A stretch of DNA of 64,000 nt from Linderina pennispora (lineage: Eukaryota > Kickxellomycota > Kickxellomycetes > Kickxellales > Kickxellaceae). The translations under genes and the position numbers were made by a program. Positions 9,531 to 20,501 of the stretch are shown in pieces. Location of the stretch: assembly GCF_002104995.1 (NCBI RefSeq), contig NW_024468252.1:1288109-1352108 (forward strand). The letters are read 5' to 3'. Position 1 is the first letter of the stretch. Each line of letters begins with the position of its first letter. Below the pieces are notes generated by a model. That model saw only the letters and a program-made list of their open reading frames with translations. It was not told the origin of the DNA and ran no database searches.

Positions 9531-10715
9531 TCAATCATTCAGCCGGTCAGCATGCGCTTTCTTGACCTGCTCCCAAAACACCCCGTCGACAACACACCTT
9601 GCGGCAACCCTAGCCGACGTCTTTGCTGCAAACAGAGTGTTTTCATGGGCCTTCTCGGTGCGCGCATCATGGGCAAACTTGCTCGTATGGTTCGGCGCTC
9701 CGGTGCCCGCCAAGTCATAGTTTCCATGCAGGGAGATGAAGCTCTGCGACAGATTGCCAAAGTCGGTCGACGCCCCCTGGCCGAACGTGGGCGGCACCTT
9801 GTATTTCTCCCGCATGATACCCTCGTACATTTTGCCCAATACCGGGTTGTCCTGGTTGTCCAGGTACGCGAACTCAGTGGTGACTTTGTGCGTGCACCCG
9901 GTGGCCAGGGCCGCTGACCTGAAAATATCCAGCGTGCGCTGTTCCAGGACCCTCAGATCCTTGGCCCAGGACGCCCGGATAATGCATTCGATGCGCGAGT
10001 ACTCGGGGATGATATTGGCAGCCTCGCCACCTGTAGTGATAATGCTGTTGGCTCGCCAGTCTGGCCTCAGCTGCTCGCGCGTGGCGCCCATGGCAATCTG
10101 GGCCAGGCTGGCCGCGGTTCCCGCATTGATGCCGTCCCAGGGCGCTGCTGCCGAATGTGAGGCCTTGCCGAAATACTCGACGGACATTTTCTGGCAGCAC
10201 TGCGAGTGCCATGTCCCCGAGTACCCGATGGTCGGATGCATGATCATCAAGAGGTCGGAGCCGTCGAACACGCCGGCCTTCTGCATGATTATTTTGCCTC
10301 CGACATTCTCTTCGGCTGGTGTGCCAAACAGCCTCACGGTTCCGGGGATCCGGCAGGCATCGAGGACGGCCGAGATTGCCAGGAACATGGCTATGCCGGA
10401 AATGGCTATCAGATTGTGCCCGCAGGCATGGCCAAGCCCCGGCAGAGCGTCGTACTCGGAGCAGAACCCGATGCGCAGGCCTCCATAGGCGCCAGCCGGT
10501 GATACATAAGAGGCAACAAATGCGGTCTGGAGCCCAGCAACGCTATGCTCGACCTTGAACCCTCTGCTCTTCAGGTAGTCGGTGATGGCTTTGCATGCAT
10601 GTGTCTCGTTCAGCGCCAGTTCGGGATTGTCGTGGATGGACAGCGAGAGTTTGCGCAGGTCATGGCTAGCGGCGTCGATGGTTCTGAAAACAATATCGTC
10701 AACAGATATGAGCAT
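9531..10715 (-). CDS. Peptidase M20 family amidohydrolase, PM20D2-like (copy 1)
   Basis: The protein has 394 residues, with the start at the ATG in MLISVDD matching its neighbour. Metal-site motifs are present: CSEYDALPG (about 85-93), GHACGHN (about 95-101) and the catalytic glutamates in GTPAEE (131-136). The dimerisation-domain signature (YFGKASHSAAAPWDGINA) and a C-terminal His (GTGAPNHT) also fit. PM20D2 proteins hydrolyse dipeptide-like bonds and act in metabolite repair of beta-alanyl or gamma-aminobutyryl dipeptides; related M20D enzymes deacylate amino acids. No signal peptide is visible, so it is probably cytosolic. It lies head-to-tail with a close paralogue 286 bases upstream. Confidence 0.88.
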   Translation of the reverse strand: MLISVDDIVFRTIDAASHDLRKLSLSIHDNPELALNETHACKAITDYLKSRGFKVEHSVAGLQTAFVASYVSPAGAYGGLRIGFCSEYDALPGLGHACGHNLIAISGIAMFLAISAVLDACRIPGTVRLFGTPAEENVGGKIIMQKAGVFDGSDLLMIMHPTIGYSGTWHSQCCQKMSVEYFGKASHSAAAPWDGINAGTAASLAQIAMGATREQLRPDWRANSIITTGGEAANIIPEYSRIECIIRASWAKDLRVLEQRTLDIFRSAALATGCTHKVTTEFAYLDNQDNPVLGKMYEGIMREKYKVPPTFGQGASTDFGNLSQSFISLHGNYDLAGTGAPNHTSKFAHDARTEKAHENTLFAAKTSARVAARCVVDGVFWEQVKKAHADRLND

Positions 10716-11001
10716 GGCGGTGAGGCTAATTTATGGATAAATGAAGACGACAAAGGACATTGGTGACAGCAGGCATGTCTTTTATACACCGCACCAGTGC
10801 AGTTCAAACCCCCTTGCCCATATGACTGTGTGCGGTCGTGGGAACAGCATGCAGCCCTTGCCCACCATGTTTGTAGATTACGCAGTCCCTCGATATTCGC
10901 GCCTGGCGATCTCTCGAGTCCACCAGCAGCCAAAATGCCGGGTGCTTTGCGCCATACCAAGAGGGAAGCCTCCCGATATGTGGCCAACAAGCGTATTCCA
11001 A

Positions 11002-12219
11002 TTACGCCGAGAGCTTTTCGTAAAACTCCCTGGCACTGGGCGCACTCTTCCGCTCCTTATGCGCACCCTTCACCCTCTCCCAGAACTCGCCATCCACCAG
11101 ACACCTTGCGGCAACCCTGGCCGAGGTCTTGGCGGCAAACAGCGCATTCTCGTGGGCCTTTTCGGTCCTCGCGCCTTCGGTGAACTCGACGGTGTGGTTG
11201 GGCACGCCGGTGCCGACCAAATCGAAATTGCCATGCAGGGAGATGAAGCTCTGCGACAGATTGCCAAAGTCGGTCGACCCGCCCTGGGCGCGCGCCGGCG
11301 GCACTCCCAGACGGTCGTGCATGATGTCCTCGTACATCTTGCCAAGGACCGGGTTGTCCTGGTTGTCCAGGTACGCAAACTCCTTGGTGACCTTGTAGGT
11401 GCAGCCGGTGGCCAGCGCCGCCGCCGCAAAGACATTCAGCGCGCGCTGCTCCAGCACCGCGAGCTCTTCCGCCCAGGACGTGCGCACCGTATACTCGATC
11501 TTGGCGTAGTCCGGGATCACATTGGCTGCCTTTCCGCCCGTGGTCACGATGCCGTGGGTGCGCCAGTCGGGCTTCAGCTGCTCGCGCATCGCATTCATGG
11601 TCATCATCGCCACGTTGGCTGCGGTTCCCGCATTGATGCCGTCCCAGGGCGCCATGGCCGCATGCGAGGCCTTGCCGAAATACTCGACCTCCATCGACAA
11701 GCAGCACTGCGAGTGCCATGAGCCCGAGTAGCCGGGCGTCGGATGCAGCATCATCAAGAGATCCGAGCCGTCAAACACGCCGGCCTTCTGCATGGTGATC
11801 TTGCCACCAATCGCCTCCTCGGCCGGTGTGCCAAACAGCTTCACGGTTCCGGGGATCTGGCATTTCTCCAGCACCGACGATATGGCCAGGAACATCGCCA
11901 CCCCGCAGATGGCTATCAGATTGTGCCCGCACGCGTGCCCGACGCCTGGCAGCGCATCGTACTCGGAGCAGAACCCGATGTGCAGCCCGTCGGAGCCAGC
12001 TGGCGACTGGTAGCTGGCGACGAAGGCGGTATCCAGCCCGGCGACATTGTGCTCGACCGAGAATCCCTTGGAGGACAGATAGTCGGTCAGGACCTTGCAT
12101 GCATGGACCTCCTTCAGTGCCAGCTCTGGGTTGTCGTGGATGGTCAGCGAGAGCTTGCGCAGCTCGTGGCTGGCTGCATCAATAGCGCTGGAAACAACGT
12201 CGTCAACAGAAACAAGCAT
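11002..12219 (-). CDS. Peptidase M20 family amidohydrolase, PM20D2-like (copy 2)
   Basis: The protein has 405 residues from the ATG at 12219, chosen because it aligns with the start of copy 1; a longer open frame to 12348 lacks support. It keeps the same metal and catalytic motifs (CSEYDALPGVGHACGHN, GTPAEE, APWDGINAGTAAN). By eye it is about 70 percent identical to copy 1, with an extra C-terminal tail of about 11 residues. The pair arose by tandem duplication. Differences cluster around the motif after GTGxPNHT and in the middle helices, which may mean different substrates. No frame break is present. Confidence 0.88.
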   Translation of the reverse strand: MLVSVDDVVSSAIDAASHELRKLSLTIHDNPELALKEVHACKVLTDYLSSKGFSVEHNVAGLDTAFVASYQSPAGSDGLHIGFCSEYDALPGVGHACGHNLIAICGVAMFLAISSVLEKCQIPGTVKLFGTPAEEAIGGKITMQKAGVFDGSDLLMMLHPTPGYSGSWHSQCCLSMEVEYFGKASHAAMAPWDGINAGTAANVAMMTMNAMREQLKPDWRTHGIVTTGGKAANVIPDYAKIEYTVRTSWAEELAVLEQRALNVFAAAALATGCTYKVTKEFAYLDNQDNPVLGKMYEDIMHDRLGVPPARAQGGSTDFGNLSQSFISLHGNFDLVGTGVPNHTVEFTEGARTEKAHENALFAAKTSARVAARCLVDGEFWERVKGAHKERKSAPSAREFYEKLSA

Positions 12220-12476
12220 AGTGGAATGGAAAAAAACAAAAGTAGGGAAGCGAGAGATGTTGGAGGGACGTGGGCCGGGATGCCCCCTTATCCCACGGAC
12301 GCTGGAGTAGCAGGGGAACCACATGGCAGAACCATTTCCCCCCGTCATATCACGTGGACGTCACTCACCCGCAGTCTGGGAAAACATCAAAGCTCTTGAG
12401 CATATGGAATTAGGAAATAGCCAGCTCCAACAACAACAGCAACAACAAAAAAACTATCTGCCAAGCTGCCCTCTGC

Positions 12477-14114
12477 TTACTCCTCATCGGACTCGTCCTC
12501 GACATCCGACTCCTGGTCATCGACTGCCGCCGCCGCCGCATCGCGGGCAGCGTTCCGGGTGTAGTACTCCTGGATGACCTTCTGCGGGATCCGGTTGAGC
12601 ATCTCCTTGGGGAAGATGCGCAGCAGCGACCACGCCAGGTCCAGCGAGTCAAAGATGGTCCGGTTCTCGTACGGGCCCTGCGAGATAAAGGAGCGCTCAA
12701 ACTTGTCCAGGAACTCCAGCGACAGCTTGTCCTCCTGCGACAGCGCCTCCTCGCCCACCACGGCCTTCATTGCCGCGGCATCCCGCCCAATGGCGTACTT
12801 GGCGTACAGCTGGTTCGACACGTCGCCGTGGTCCTTGCGCGTCAGGCCCTCGCCGATCGCCGACTTCATCAGACGCGACAGCGACGGCAGCACGTTGATC
12901 GGCGGGTAGATCTGCCGGTTGTACAGCTGCCGGTCGACGTAGATCTGGCCCTCGGTGATATACCCGGTCAGGTCGGGGATCGGGTGCGTGATGTCGTCGT
13001 TGGGCATGGTCAGGATGGGGATCTGGGTGATCGAGCCGTTGCGGCCCTCGACTCGGCCCGCACGCTCGTAGATGGTCGACAGATCGGTGTACATGTAGCC
13101 GGGGTAGCCGCGGCGCCCAGGCACCTCCTCGCGTGCCGCCGACACCTCGCGCAGGGCGTCGGCGTACGAGCTCATGTCGGTCAGGATCACCAGCACGTGC
13201 TTCTCCAGCTGGTACGCGTAGTACTCGGCCGTGGTCAGGGCCAGGCGCGGCGTGATGATGCGCTCGATGGTCGGGTCGTTGGCCAGGTTGAGGAACAGCG
13301 TGACGCGCTCCAGCGAGCCGTTCTCCTCAAAGTCCTGCTTGAAGAACCGCGCAGTCTCCATGTTGACGCCCATCGCCGCAAACACCACCGCAAAGTTCTC
13401 CTCGTGCGTGTCGTGCACGTCCTTGGTCACCTCGGGCTTGACAAGCCCCGCCTGGCGCACAATCTGCGCTGCAATCTCGTTGTGCGGCAGCCCGGCTGCC
13501 GAGAAAATCGGAATCTTCTGCCCGCGCGCAATCGAGTTCATCGTGTCAATGGCCGACACGCCGGTCTGGATCATCTCCTCGGGGTAGATGCGCGAGTACG
13601 GGTTGATTGGCATGCCGTTGATGTCCAGGTAGTCCTCCGCAAACACCTTCGGGCCGTTGTCGATGGGCTTGCCCGACCCGTTGAAGATCCGCCCCAGCAT
13701 GTCCTCCGACACCGGCATCTTCAGCGTGTCGCCGGTGAACTCCACGTGCGTCGACTTGGTGTCCACTCCCGTCGTCCCCTCAAACACCTGCACCACCGCG
13801 CGGCTGCCCTGCACCTCCAGGAACCTGTCCCGCACGCTTCGACCCATCAGGCAGCGTCAGAGTCACGATCTCCGAAAACTTGGGCTGCTTGACGTTATCG
13901 AGAATCACCAGCGGCCCGTTCACTCCCGCCACCGTGCGGTAATCTACACCACGAATTCATGTTAGTCGGATGAGCCAGACAACCACCCAATGTGCCCACC
14001 ACAGCATCTGTCTGCCCCCTTACCAATAGTCGGCTTCACCCGGTAGTCCTGCACGATGGACGATGCGTTGATAGCCGCCGCAGCGTTGACTTCGAAAAGC
14101 TCAGAGGCAGACAT
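12477..14114 (-). CDS. VMA2: V-type proton ATPase catalytic-sector subunit B (Vma2)
   Basis: Two exons are seen: 14024-14114 and 12477-13943, split by an 80-base intron (13944-14023; GTAAGG donor, CTAAC branch, TGTAG acceptor). The joined codon gives the expected [16 protein letters not shown]. One surplus base near 13820-13825 (GGTTCCTGG in the sense strand) shifts the frame before EVQGSRAVV. Corrected length is 518 residues, the usual size. The ATPase signature [10 protein letters not shown] and the stretch [18 protein letters not shown] are present, and the C-terminus is acidic. Subunit B is the nucleotide-binding, non-catalytic partner of subunit A in the V1 sector that acidifies vacuoles and endosomes. 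A CAA-rich run lies at 12427-12450, just after the stop. Confidence 0.95.
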
Positions 14115-14358
14115 TGGTTCTAAAAGAAAAGAAAAGAAAAAGGCTAATGTAATAGATGGTGAAATTAGGAGGGGAAAAAAGAAGTGCGGTTTCCGACGAG
14201 GAAGGAAAACGCCCTTCAACACACGCTGCCCTCCCTGATAACATCCCTCCTCGATTGGCTCACTCTGCGATATAGTGCTGAGAGTTGAAAAATGTGTGAT
14301 TTGGTTTGAAAAAAGAGAAAAACACCATGACGTAGATGCGGAACAAGAAAAGCTGTGC

Positions 14359-16773
14359 TTAGCCGCTGCACATCAGGCACGCGTCGGCGTTGTCGATGGA
14401 GCACTGCATGCGCGCCATCTCCTCCTCCGTCGGCTCGCCGGGCGCCGCCGCGCCGTTGGCAGCCCGGGACTGCGCTTTGACCGCAGGTGCCGACCTTCTC
14501 GGCATCGATGGTGAACTTGATCGCGTCGGCCGCCGGCTTGGTGCGCAGGTAGTACATGCCGGTCTTCAGCCCCTTCTTCCAGCCGTAGAAATGCATCGAC
14601 GTCAGCTTCTGGTAGTTGGGCCCGTCCATGTGGATGTTCAGCGACTGGCTCTGGTCAATGTAGGCGCCACGATCCGCCGCCATGTCAATGATGACCTTCT
14701 GCTTGATCTCATACACGGTCTTGTGCAGGCGCTTCAGGTCCTCGGGAACCTCGTCCAGCTGCTGCACCGAACCGTTGGCCGCAATAAGCCGCTGGCGCAT
14801 CGTGTCGTTCCACAGCCCGCGGTCCACGAGGTCCCGCAGCAGCCACTGGTTGACCACCTGGAACTCGCCGGCCAGGACGCGGCGCGTGTAGATGTTGGAC
14901 GTGTACGGCTCAAAGCACTCGTTGAAGCCGAGGATCTGCGATGTCGACGCTGTGGGCATGGGGGCCACAAGCAGCGAGTTGCGCACGCCGTGCTCCCGCA
15001 CCTTGGCCCGGAGCGCGTCCCAGTCCCAGCGGTCCGACGGCGCCACGCCCCACAGATCCGGCTGCAGCTTGCCCTTCGACATCGGGCTGCCCTGGTACGT
15101 CTCGTAGGCGCCGTGGACGGCCGCCAGCTCACACGACGCCTCGAGCGCCGCATGGTAGATGGTCTCGAAGATGGCGCGGTTCAGCTCGCGTGCCTCAGGC
15201 CGACTCGAACGGCATGCGCATGGCGAGGAAGGCATCAGCCAGCCCCTGAACTCCAATGCCGATGGGACGGTGGCGCATGTTGCTGCGGACGCGTCTCGGG
15301 CACCGGGTAGAAGTTGATGTCGATGATCTTGTTCAGGTTCTTGGTGACCACCTTGGTGACGTCGTGCAGCTGCTGGAAGTCGTACTCGGTCGGCCGACTT
15401 GACAAACGACGGCAGCGCAATCGACGCCAGGTTGCACACAGGCCACCTCGTCGGGGCTCGAGTACTCGACGATCTCTGTGCACAGGTTCGAGCACTTGAT
15501 CGTGCCGAGGTTCTGCTGGTTCGACTTGCGGTTGCATGCATCCTTGTACAGCATGAACGGGTTCCCCGTCTCGATCTGCGCGTCCAGGATCGCATACCAC
15601 AGCTTCTGTGCGTCGATGGTCGAGCGCGCCAGGCCAGGCGTGTTCTCGTACTTGGTATACAGGGCCTCAAACTCATCGCCCCACACCTCCTGCATGCCGG
15701 GTGCCTCGTGCGGGCAGAACAGCGACCACTTGCCGCCGGCAATGACGCGCTTCATGAACAGATCCGGGATCCACAGCGCATAGAACAGGTCGCGGGCCCG
15801 CACCTCCTCCTTGCCGTGGTTCTTGCGCAGATCCAGGAACGCAAACACATCGGCATGCCACGGCTCCAGATAGATCGCAAACGCACCTGGCCGCTTGTTG
15901 CCGCCCTGGTCGACGTACCGCGCCGTGTTGTTGAACACACGCAGCATCGGCACAAGCCCGTTCGACGTGCCGTTGGTGCCCTGCAATGTATGAGCCCGTA
16001 GCCCGGATGTTGCTCACGTGCAGCCCAATGCCGCCAGCGTTCTTGGAAATCTGCGCGCACACCTTCAGCGTGTCGTAGATGCCCTCGATGCTGTCATCCG
16101 ACATGGCCACAAGGAAGCACGACGAGAGCTGCGGGACGCGGCGTGCCCGAGTTGAACAGCGTCGGCGACGCGTGCGTGAAGAACTTTGACGACATGAGGT
16201 TGTACGTCTCGATCGCCGCGTCAATGTCCGAGCCGTGGATGCCCAGGGACACGCGCATCACCAGGTGCTGCGGGCGCTCGACCAACACGCCCATTGATGC
16301 GCAGCAGATACGAGCGCTCGAGCGTCTTGAACCCAAAGAAGTTGTAGTTGAAGTCGCGCGAGTAGTCAACCGCCGCGTTGATCTTGTCCTTGTTCTGCTG
16401 CACCAGCTCCAGAAGCTGGTCAGACACCATCGGCGAGTGCTTTTTGGTCTTTGGGTTGATGAACGCGTGCAGGTCCTGCGACCACATCCGAGAAGTTATC
16501 GTGCGTCTCCTTCTGCAGGTTCGAGATCGCGATACGCGCCGCCAGAACCGCGTAGTCGGGGTGCTGCACCGTCATGTACGCTGCGGTCTCGGCTGCCAGG
16601 TTGTCGAGCTCGACCGTGGTCACGCCCTGGTACACGCCCTGGATGACCTTCTGCGCGACCGCCGCCGAGTCAACGTAGCTCGTGTTGAGCCCGTCGCACA
16701 GCTTGTTGATGCGCCGCGTGATCTTGTCGAACTGGACCTTCTCCGACTCTCCGTTACGCTTGACGACAAACAT
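14359..16773 (-). CDS. RNR1: Ribonucleoside-diphosphate reductase large subunit (R1)
   Basis: The frame runs from the ATG at 16773 to a stop at 14359-14361 and is interrupted by nine surplus bases (near 16488, 16282, 16134, 15980, 15442, 15393, 15287, 15199 and 14486). All nine steps go the same way and the corrected product is 801 residues. Conserved blocks occur in order: the N-terminal ATP-cone ([16 protein letters not shown]), [107 protein letters not shown], and the redox-active C-terminal CLMCSG. The enzyme makes dNDPs for DNA synthesis. A spliceable intron appears to end exactly at the ATG (acceptor TTTAG, CTAAC branch, donor at 16852 or 16857). MCB cores lie upstream. Confidence 0.94.
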
Positions 16774-17132
16774 CTAAAGAGCGCGTGCGGTTAGCAACGA
16801 CGGTTTTTACCAGCGACTGCGGGAATGCAAGCAGTGTGCCCATGCCTCTTACCTTACGGAAGAACAGCTGATGATATGTAGTGTGAGGGGTTTGTTAATG
16901 AGGGACAGAGTTGGGCTGGCAAAACGCAGACCGCTGCTCGTGTTGATTATAAGAAAATAGAGGAATAATAAAAGCGCACTGAGGAAGAAGAGAAGAGGCG
17001 CGAAAGAAGCCTGGCAGTCCGTCCTTTTAAACCTTTCGCTGCTTAATGCTAGAGGCAGTTTTTTTCCCCCGCTACAAAAAATTTTAATTTTCTCGTTCCC
17101 CCACCATTCGCTTTTGGAAGGCAGCGCCTGCA

Positions 17133-17191
17133 ACGCGCGTCCCGTCAGAGGACACCAAATCGCCCGCCGACAGAACGCGACTGGCGCGCGT
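17133..17191 (-). promoter_or_regulatory. Cluster of MCB-like (ACGCG) cell-cycle elements upstream of RNR1
   Basis: Four ACGCG cores on either strand occur within 59 bases: 17133-17137, 17136-17140, 17175-17179 and 17187-17191, about 360-420 bases before the RNR1 ATG. MBF/DSC1 binds ACGCGT-type MCB elements and drives G1/S transcription of ribonucleotide reductase in yeasts. The clustering and the gene identity support the call; binding here is inference. Confidence 0.5.
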
Positions 17192-17946
17192 GGCGAGCCG
17201 CACTGTGCCGCCTGCCGTTCCCGTTTCCGAGTCGGCTCAGTTGTCTGATCGGTGATCAATTGCGATTACCAAAGATGGCAGTCACACTCTTCAGAGCCCG
17301 ATCAAGCACCAGCGCGCAGCCATGTTTACCTTGACACCTATGCCAAATTCTGCAGCCACCAGTCCTGATATAGACAGAATACCCCAGTTTAAACAGCAGG
17401 ATTCAATCCTGCTCTATTCCACTCTGCCACTGCCCGAAACTCCCGAATATGCCAGCTGCCAAATAGTATTGGGTTCCGTCAGGTCGCCTCTCCCAAGCTG
17501 CTGAGTGCCCCTCCAGATGCCTTATTGCTTGTATTGCTCTCCCTGCCTATTGGGATGCCCCTTCAAGAGATTCTGTTGCTATTCAAGCCACTCCAATTCC
17601 AATAAGCAAGGCTATTGCAAAAAGCCCACATATTTTTGCGAGCACCAGGATTTACCTGGAATCCAATCTGCCACTATAATGCTGCAGCAAGTCCGATACG
17701 CCTGCTCTTTAGAATCACTATTGTCACAATAGTCAGCCAAAACCAATTGCTCCATGCAAGTTGATAGCACGAGGCTAGCAGGCTGGCACTCCAATATGTC
17801 CCACCTTTATTCATGGTTGTTGCGCATTCAAGCCATCAACAGAACCACATGGAGCAGCGCGTTCGTCAAGCTATAAAAGAGCAGCTCCAAGCACAATATT
17901 CCACCGCACAATTGTTCCTTACCTTCTCCTCAACACATAATACATA
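17192..17946. other. Intergenic stretch between RNR1 and a small secreted peptide gene
   Basis: About 750 bases. No coding frame with recognisable content. It holds the distal RNR1 promoter and, at its end, the TATA box at 17872-17878 of the following plus-strand gene. Confidence 0.35.
17872..17878 (+). promoter_or_regulatory. TATA box of the second small secreted peptide gene
   Basis: TATAAAA lies 75 bases before the ATG at 17947, the same arrangement as at the first small secreted peptide gene (79 bases). Confidence 0.55.
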
Positions 17947-18079
17947 ATGAAGTTTGCTGTTCTTGCCGCTGTGCTTACCTTTGTCTCGTTTGTCGCTGCC
18001 GCCCCTGACACCCCAGCTCATCGGACACTGCGGCTGGGGAGGAGGCGACCCCGAAAACCCAAATGGCACCTGTATCTAA
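17947..18079 (+). CDS. Small secreted peptide with a frame break
   Basis: The signal peptide is clear (MKFAVLAAVLTFVSFVAAAP). In the literal frame the rest becomes a basic sequence ending at 18195. If one surplus base near 18010-18019 is removed, the frame reads GHCGWGGGDPENPNGTCI and stops at 18077-18079, giving about 43 residues with two cysteines and a Gly-rich turn. I prefer this version because every other break in the window is a one-base insertion and the corrected tail is compact and neutral. The TATA box and leader resemble those of the peptide at 4204. Function unknown; a hormone-like or wall peptide is possible. Confidence 0.45.
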
Positions 18080-18614
18080 GCATCATCGCCGTAGTCTGTA
18101 GTTTTTGTGCTAAAATTTTGTATTGCGTTAAACATAACCCACATTTGCAAATTCACAAGGCACTATCTGATGTGTATTGGATGGGTCTAACTTGAGACCA
18201 CGCCTCGGAAGAGAGTCAGCCGTGGGTGGGTGCTAATCCGTATACAATCGCTGAATGCGCCCTGGGGGATAGTTTTGTCGGTACTAGTACGCTACCATGT
18301 GCTGAAATTGCGATGAGTGCAGATCATGTAAAGCCAGGGCTATATATCCTATGCTTCCATCCCCTCTCTCTCTCCATATTCCATATACACATACCGATAT
18401 ATTACTTGTACACCGCTAATTGTCTACACTCGTATTCAAGTAGATTTGATACATAACTCCATCAGCAGGCTTGCCAAGCACCCCTAAACCTCCACACGAC
18501 TCCAATTGTGATGGACAATTTGTCAAAATATGCATAATATACCACAGGAAAGCTGCTGCTTTGGTAGAACTTGTCACCCATCTCTACTTTCACCACTTTT
18601 CTACGCTATAATCC
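18080..18614. other. AT-rich intergenic stretch, nothing recognised
   Basis: About 530 bases with no plausible coding frame. T/C-rich and TA-rich runs occur at 18340-18420. Confidence 0.35.
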
Positions 18615-20184
18615 ATGGCCACCTTTAACGACATCCGCGGAAAGACATTGGAGAGAACCATCCACCTGTGCCTTAGGAAAATTCCTTCCTCTATTCATAT
18701 TTGCGAGATCATCATTTGATGGGCTCTGTTTAGCTTGAGTCTGCAGAGAGTGGAGAAAGATAATTTTACCGAGATTCTATGAACACGCACGCATTACAAT
18801 TATCTCTACCGATTCAACCTCCTAAATCGTGGAGATTTGAATATATTATAAGACTCATTGTGGAAGATGGCCTATCTAAATACACCCAGAGACTTGCTAT
18901 TACTCTTCCAGGACAGATATATCGCCTCTGGTAATCTTATCACACCTTTTTATTTGCAGCTATTTACCAAAACAAACTGGCCATCTGTTCACACTCTACG
19001 CTTGTCAGAGAGCCTGGCTGCCTCAACAAATAGCAGGCAAAGCGGAATTAGGCGCCGATATGGATGATGCCATTAACCAATACCTTTCACACACATCTAC
19101 CAGTCCTTGACATTCATGTCAGTCATATCATAATGATGCTATTAATACCGCACACCCTCCTTCCAAACTTATCAATCCTTAACCTATATCGACTCTCATA
19201 TCTACATATCAAAGGAGCCCCAGTTAATTTCACTCACTATTCATTCTCAAGTTCACTTACCTACCTCACTCTTTATTTGAGCCCAGGGCAGATCACACTT
19301 CCGTACATATGCACACCGAATCTTCGCATATTGGATTTATCCGAATATTCCGCCTAATTTCTCATGGAGGTGCTTTTACTCAGAGAGTAAAGGCTCGTTC
19401 GATTTCTCAGAACTTCAGAGGTTGACGCTGCACTATTCAGCCGCTTCAAGTGATATGAATACAGTAACCTCCAGTCACAACGGCTATACATCCCACATGC
19501 AGCTGGTTTACGGAAGATCCATATGCCAAAAGTTGAGCGGCTTTTACTATCTAGCGTTCCTCATTCAGATATAACACTATTTACTCCTCCTCTTCTGTCA
19601 CACCTTGATCTACTCAGCTATCTCTGGCAGCATTGACGATTTTACACAGATGGATCTGCGCTTTCCACATAGCAAAGGTGTATCAGTACTCTTGAGTGAC
19701 AATTCTATCGAGGGCATTCAGGAATACAGCATATTCACAGAGATCCATATTCAGTTCATTCTCAACTGTTACATGGGTCGTTTTGTAGTCAGGCGCTATA
19801 TTCCAGTATCTATTATATCTGCTGGATGGTAAAATTTGAACGAGCTATGTCTTTTTGCCTTCGTTTCTTGTACTATACTTTATCGCTTAGTATCCCAGCT
19901 GCCCTTATTAGAAGAACTGCGTGTGAGATATATCGCTCCAAATGACGAGCCATATCACGATAATAGGCAACAAGGGACTTTGCCATATTCCCTTAAGCAG
20001 TTCCAAGCTCAGCAGCAAACTACATCGCCTTGAATGCTTTTCCAACACATCTCATTTTCCTCTGCTTTCAACCTCGATCCGCTCTATGGGTTTATCATCA
20101 GCGTTCGCTACGCTAAAGAACGTCACAGTTCCAGAACGCTATCTTCAGGAAGTCCAGGACCAGCTCAGCCAAGCCAACATATGA
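18615..20184 (+). pseudogene. Broken AT-rich F-box/LRR-like gene
   Basis: From an ATG at 18615 (MATFNDIRGKTLERTIH) fragments in all three frames can be strung together across 1.57 kb. They include an F-box-like start, ALQLSLPIQPPKSW, TNWPSVHTLRLSESL, LPNLSILNLYRL, LTYLTLYLSPGQ, LQRLTLHYSA, MPKVERLLLSSVPH, LPLLEELRVRYIAP and FATLKNVTVPERYLQ. These are the irregular Leu-rich units of the intact F-box/LRR gene at 6484-8157. An in-frame TGA near 18718 and frame steps in both directions (for example near 19505) argue for real decay rather than only the one-base insertions seen elsewhere. The region is clearly more AT-rich than neighbouring genes. A recently lost or AT-rich accessory paralogue is likely. 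Confidence 0.55.
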
Positions 20185-20501
20185 GAATATCTTCATATTC
20201 AAAATATCCATTTTGATAAGAGCCTCGAGGATTTCCATCCATCGACTCTCATAAATGCTGACTAGAGATACATAAATCGCACATAGTCACCGAAAAATCT
20301 CTCCTACACATTAGATTCGGTTAATATATTCTGATTTTACAACCCAACAGATCCAGAAGGTTGGATCTTGGGTGACTAGAATCCATATTGGCATTGGCTT
20401 GGTCGCTGAATTGCGGTCCCAGCTGTGGCACTTGAAATTTTTCTCATGTGCTGTTCGACTTTCTTGTTAGACGACAGGTTCAATTTGCTATTATGTAAAT
20501 A

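Noticed and set aside
11041-11721. Long plus-strand and alternative minus-strand ORFs over the M20 genes
   Set aside because: Shadow frames of high-GC coding sequence opposite a clear M20 gene.
12220-12348. N-terminal extension of the second M20 peptidase
   Set aside because: The paralogue starts at the equivalent of 12219 and the extension has no conserved residues.
14359-16773. RNR1 as a pseudogene
   Set aside because: Nine same-direction one-base insertions but no in-frame stop or lost catalytic residue; the pattern matches the rest of the window.
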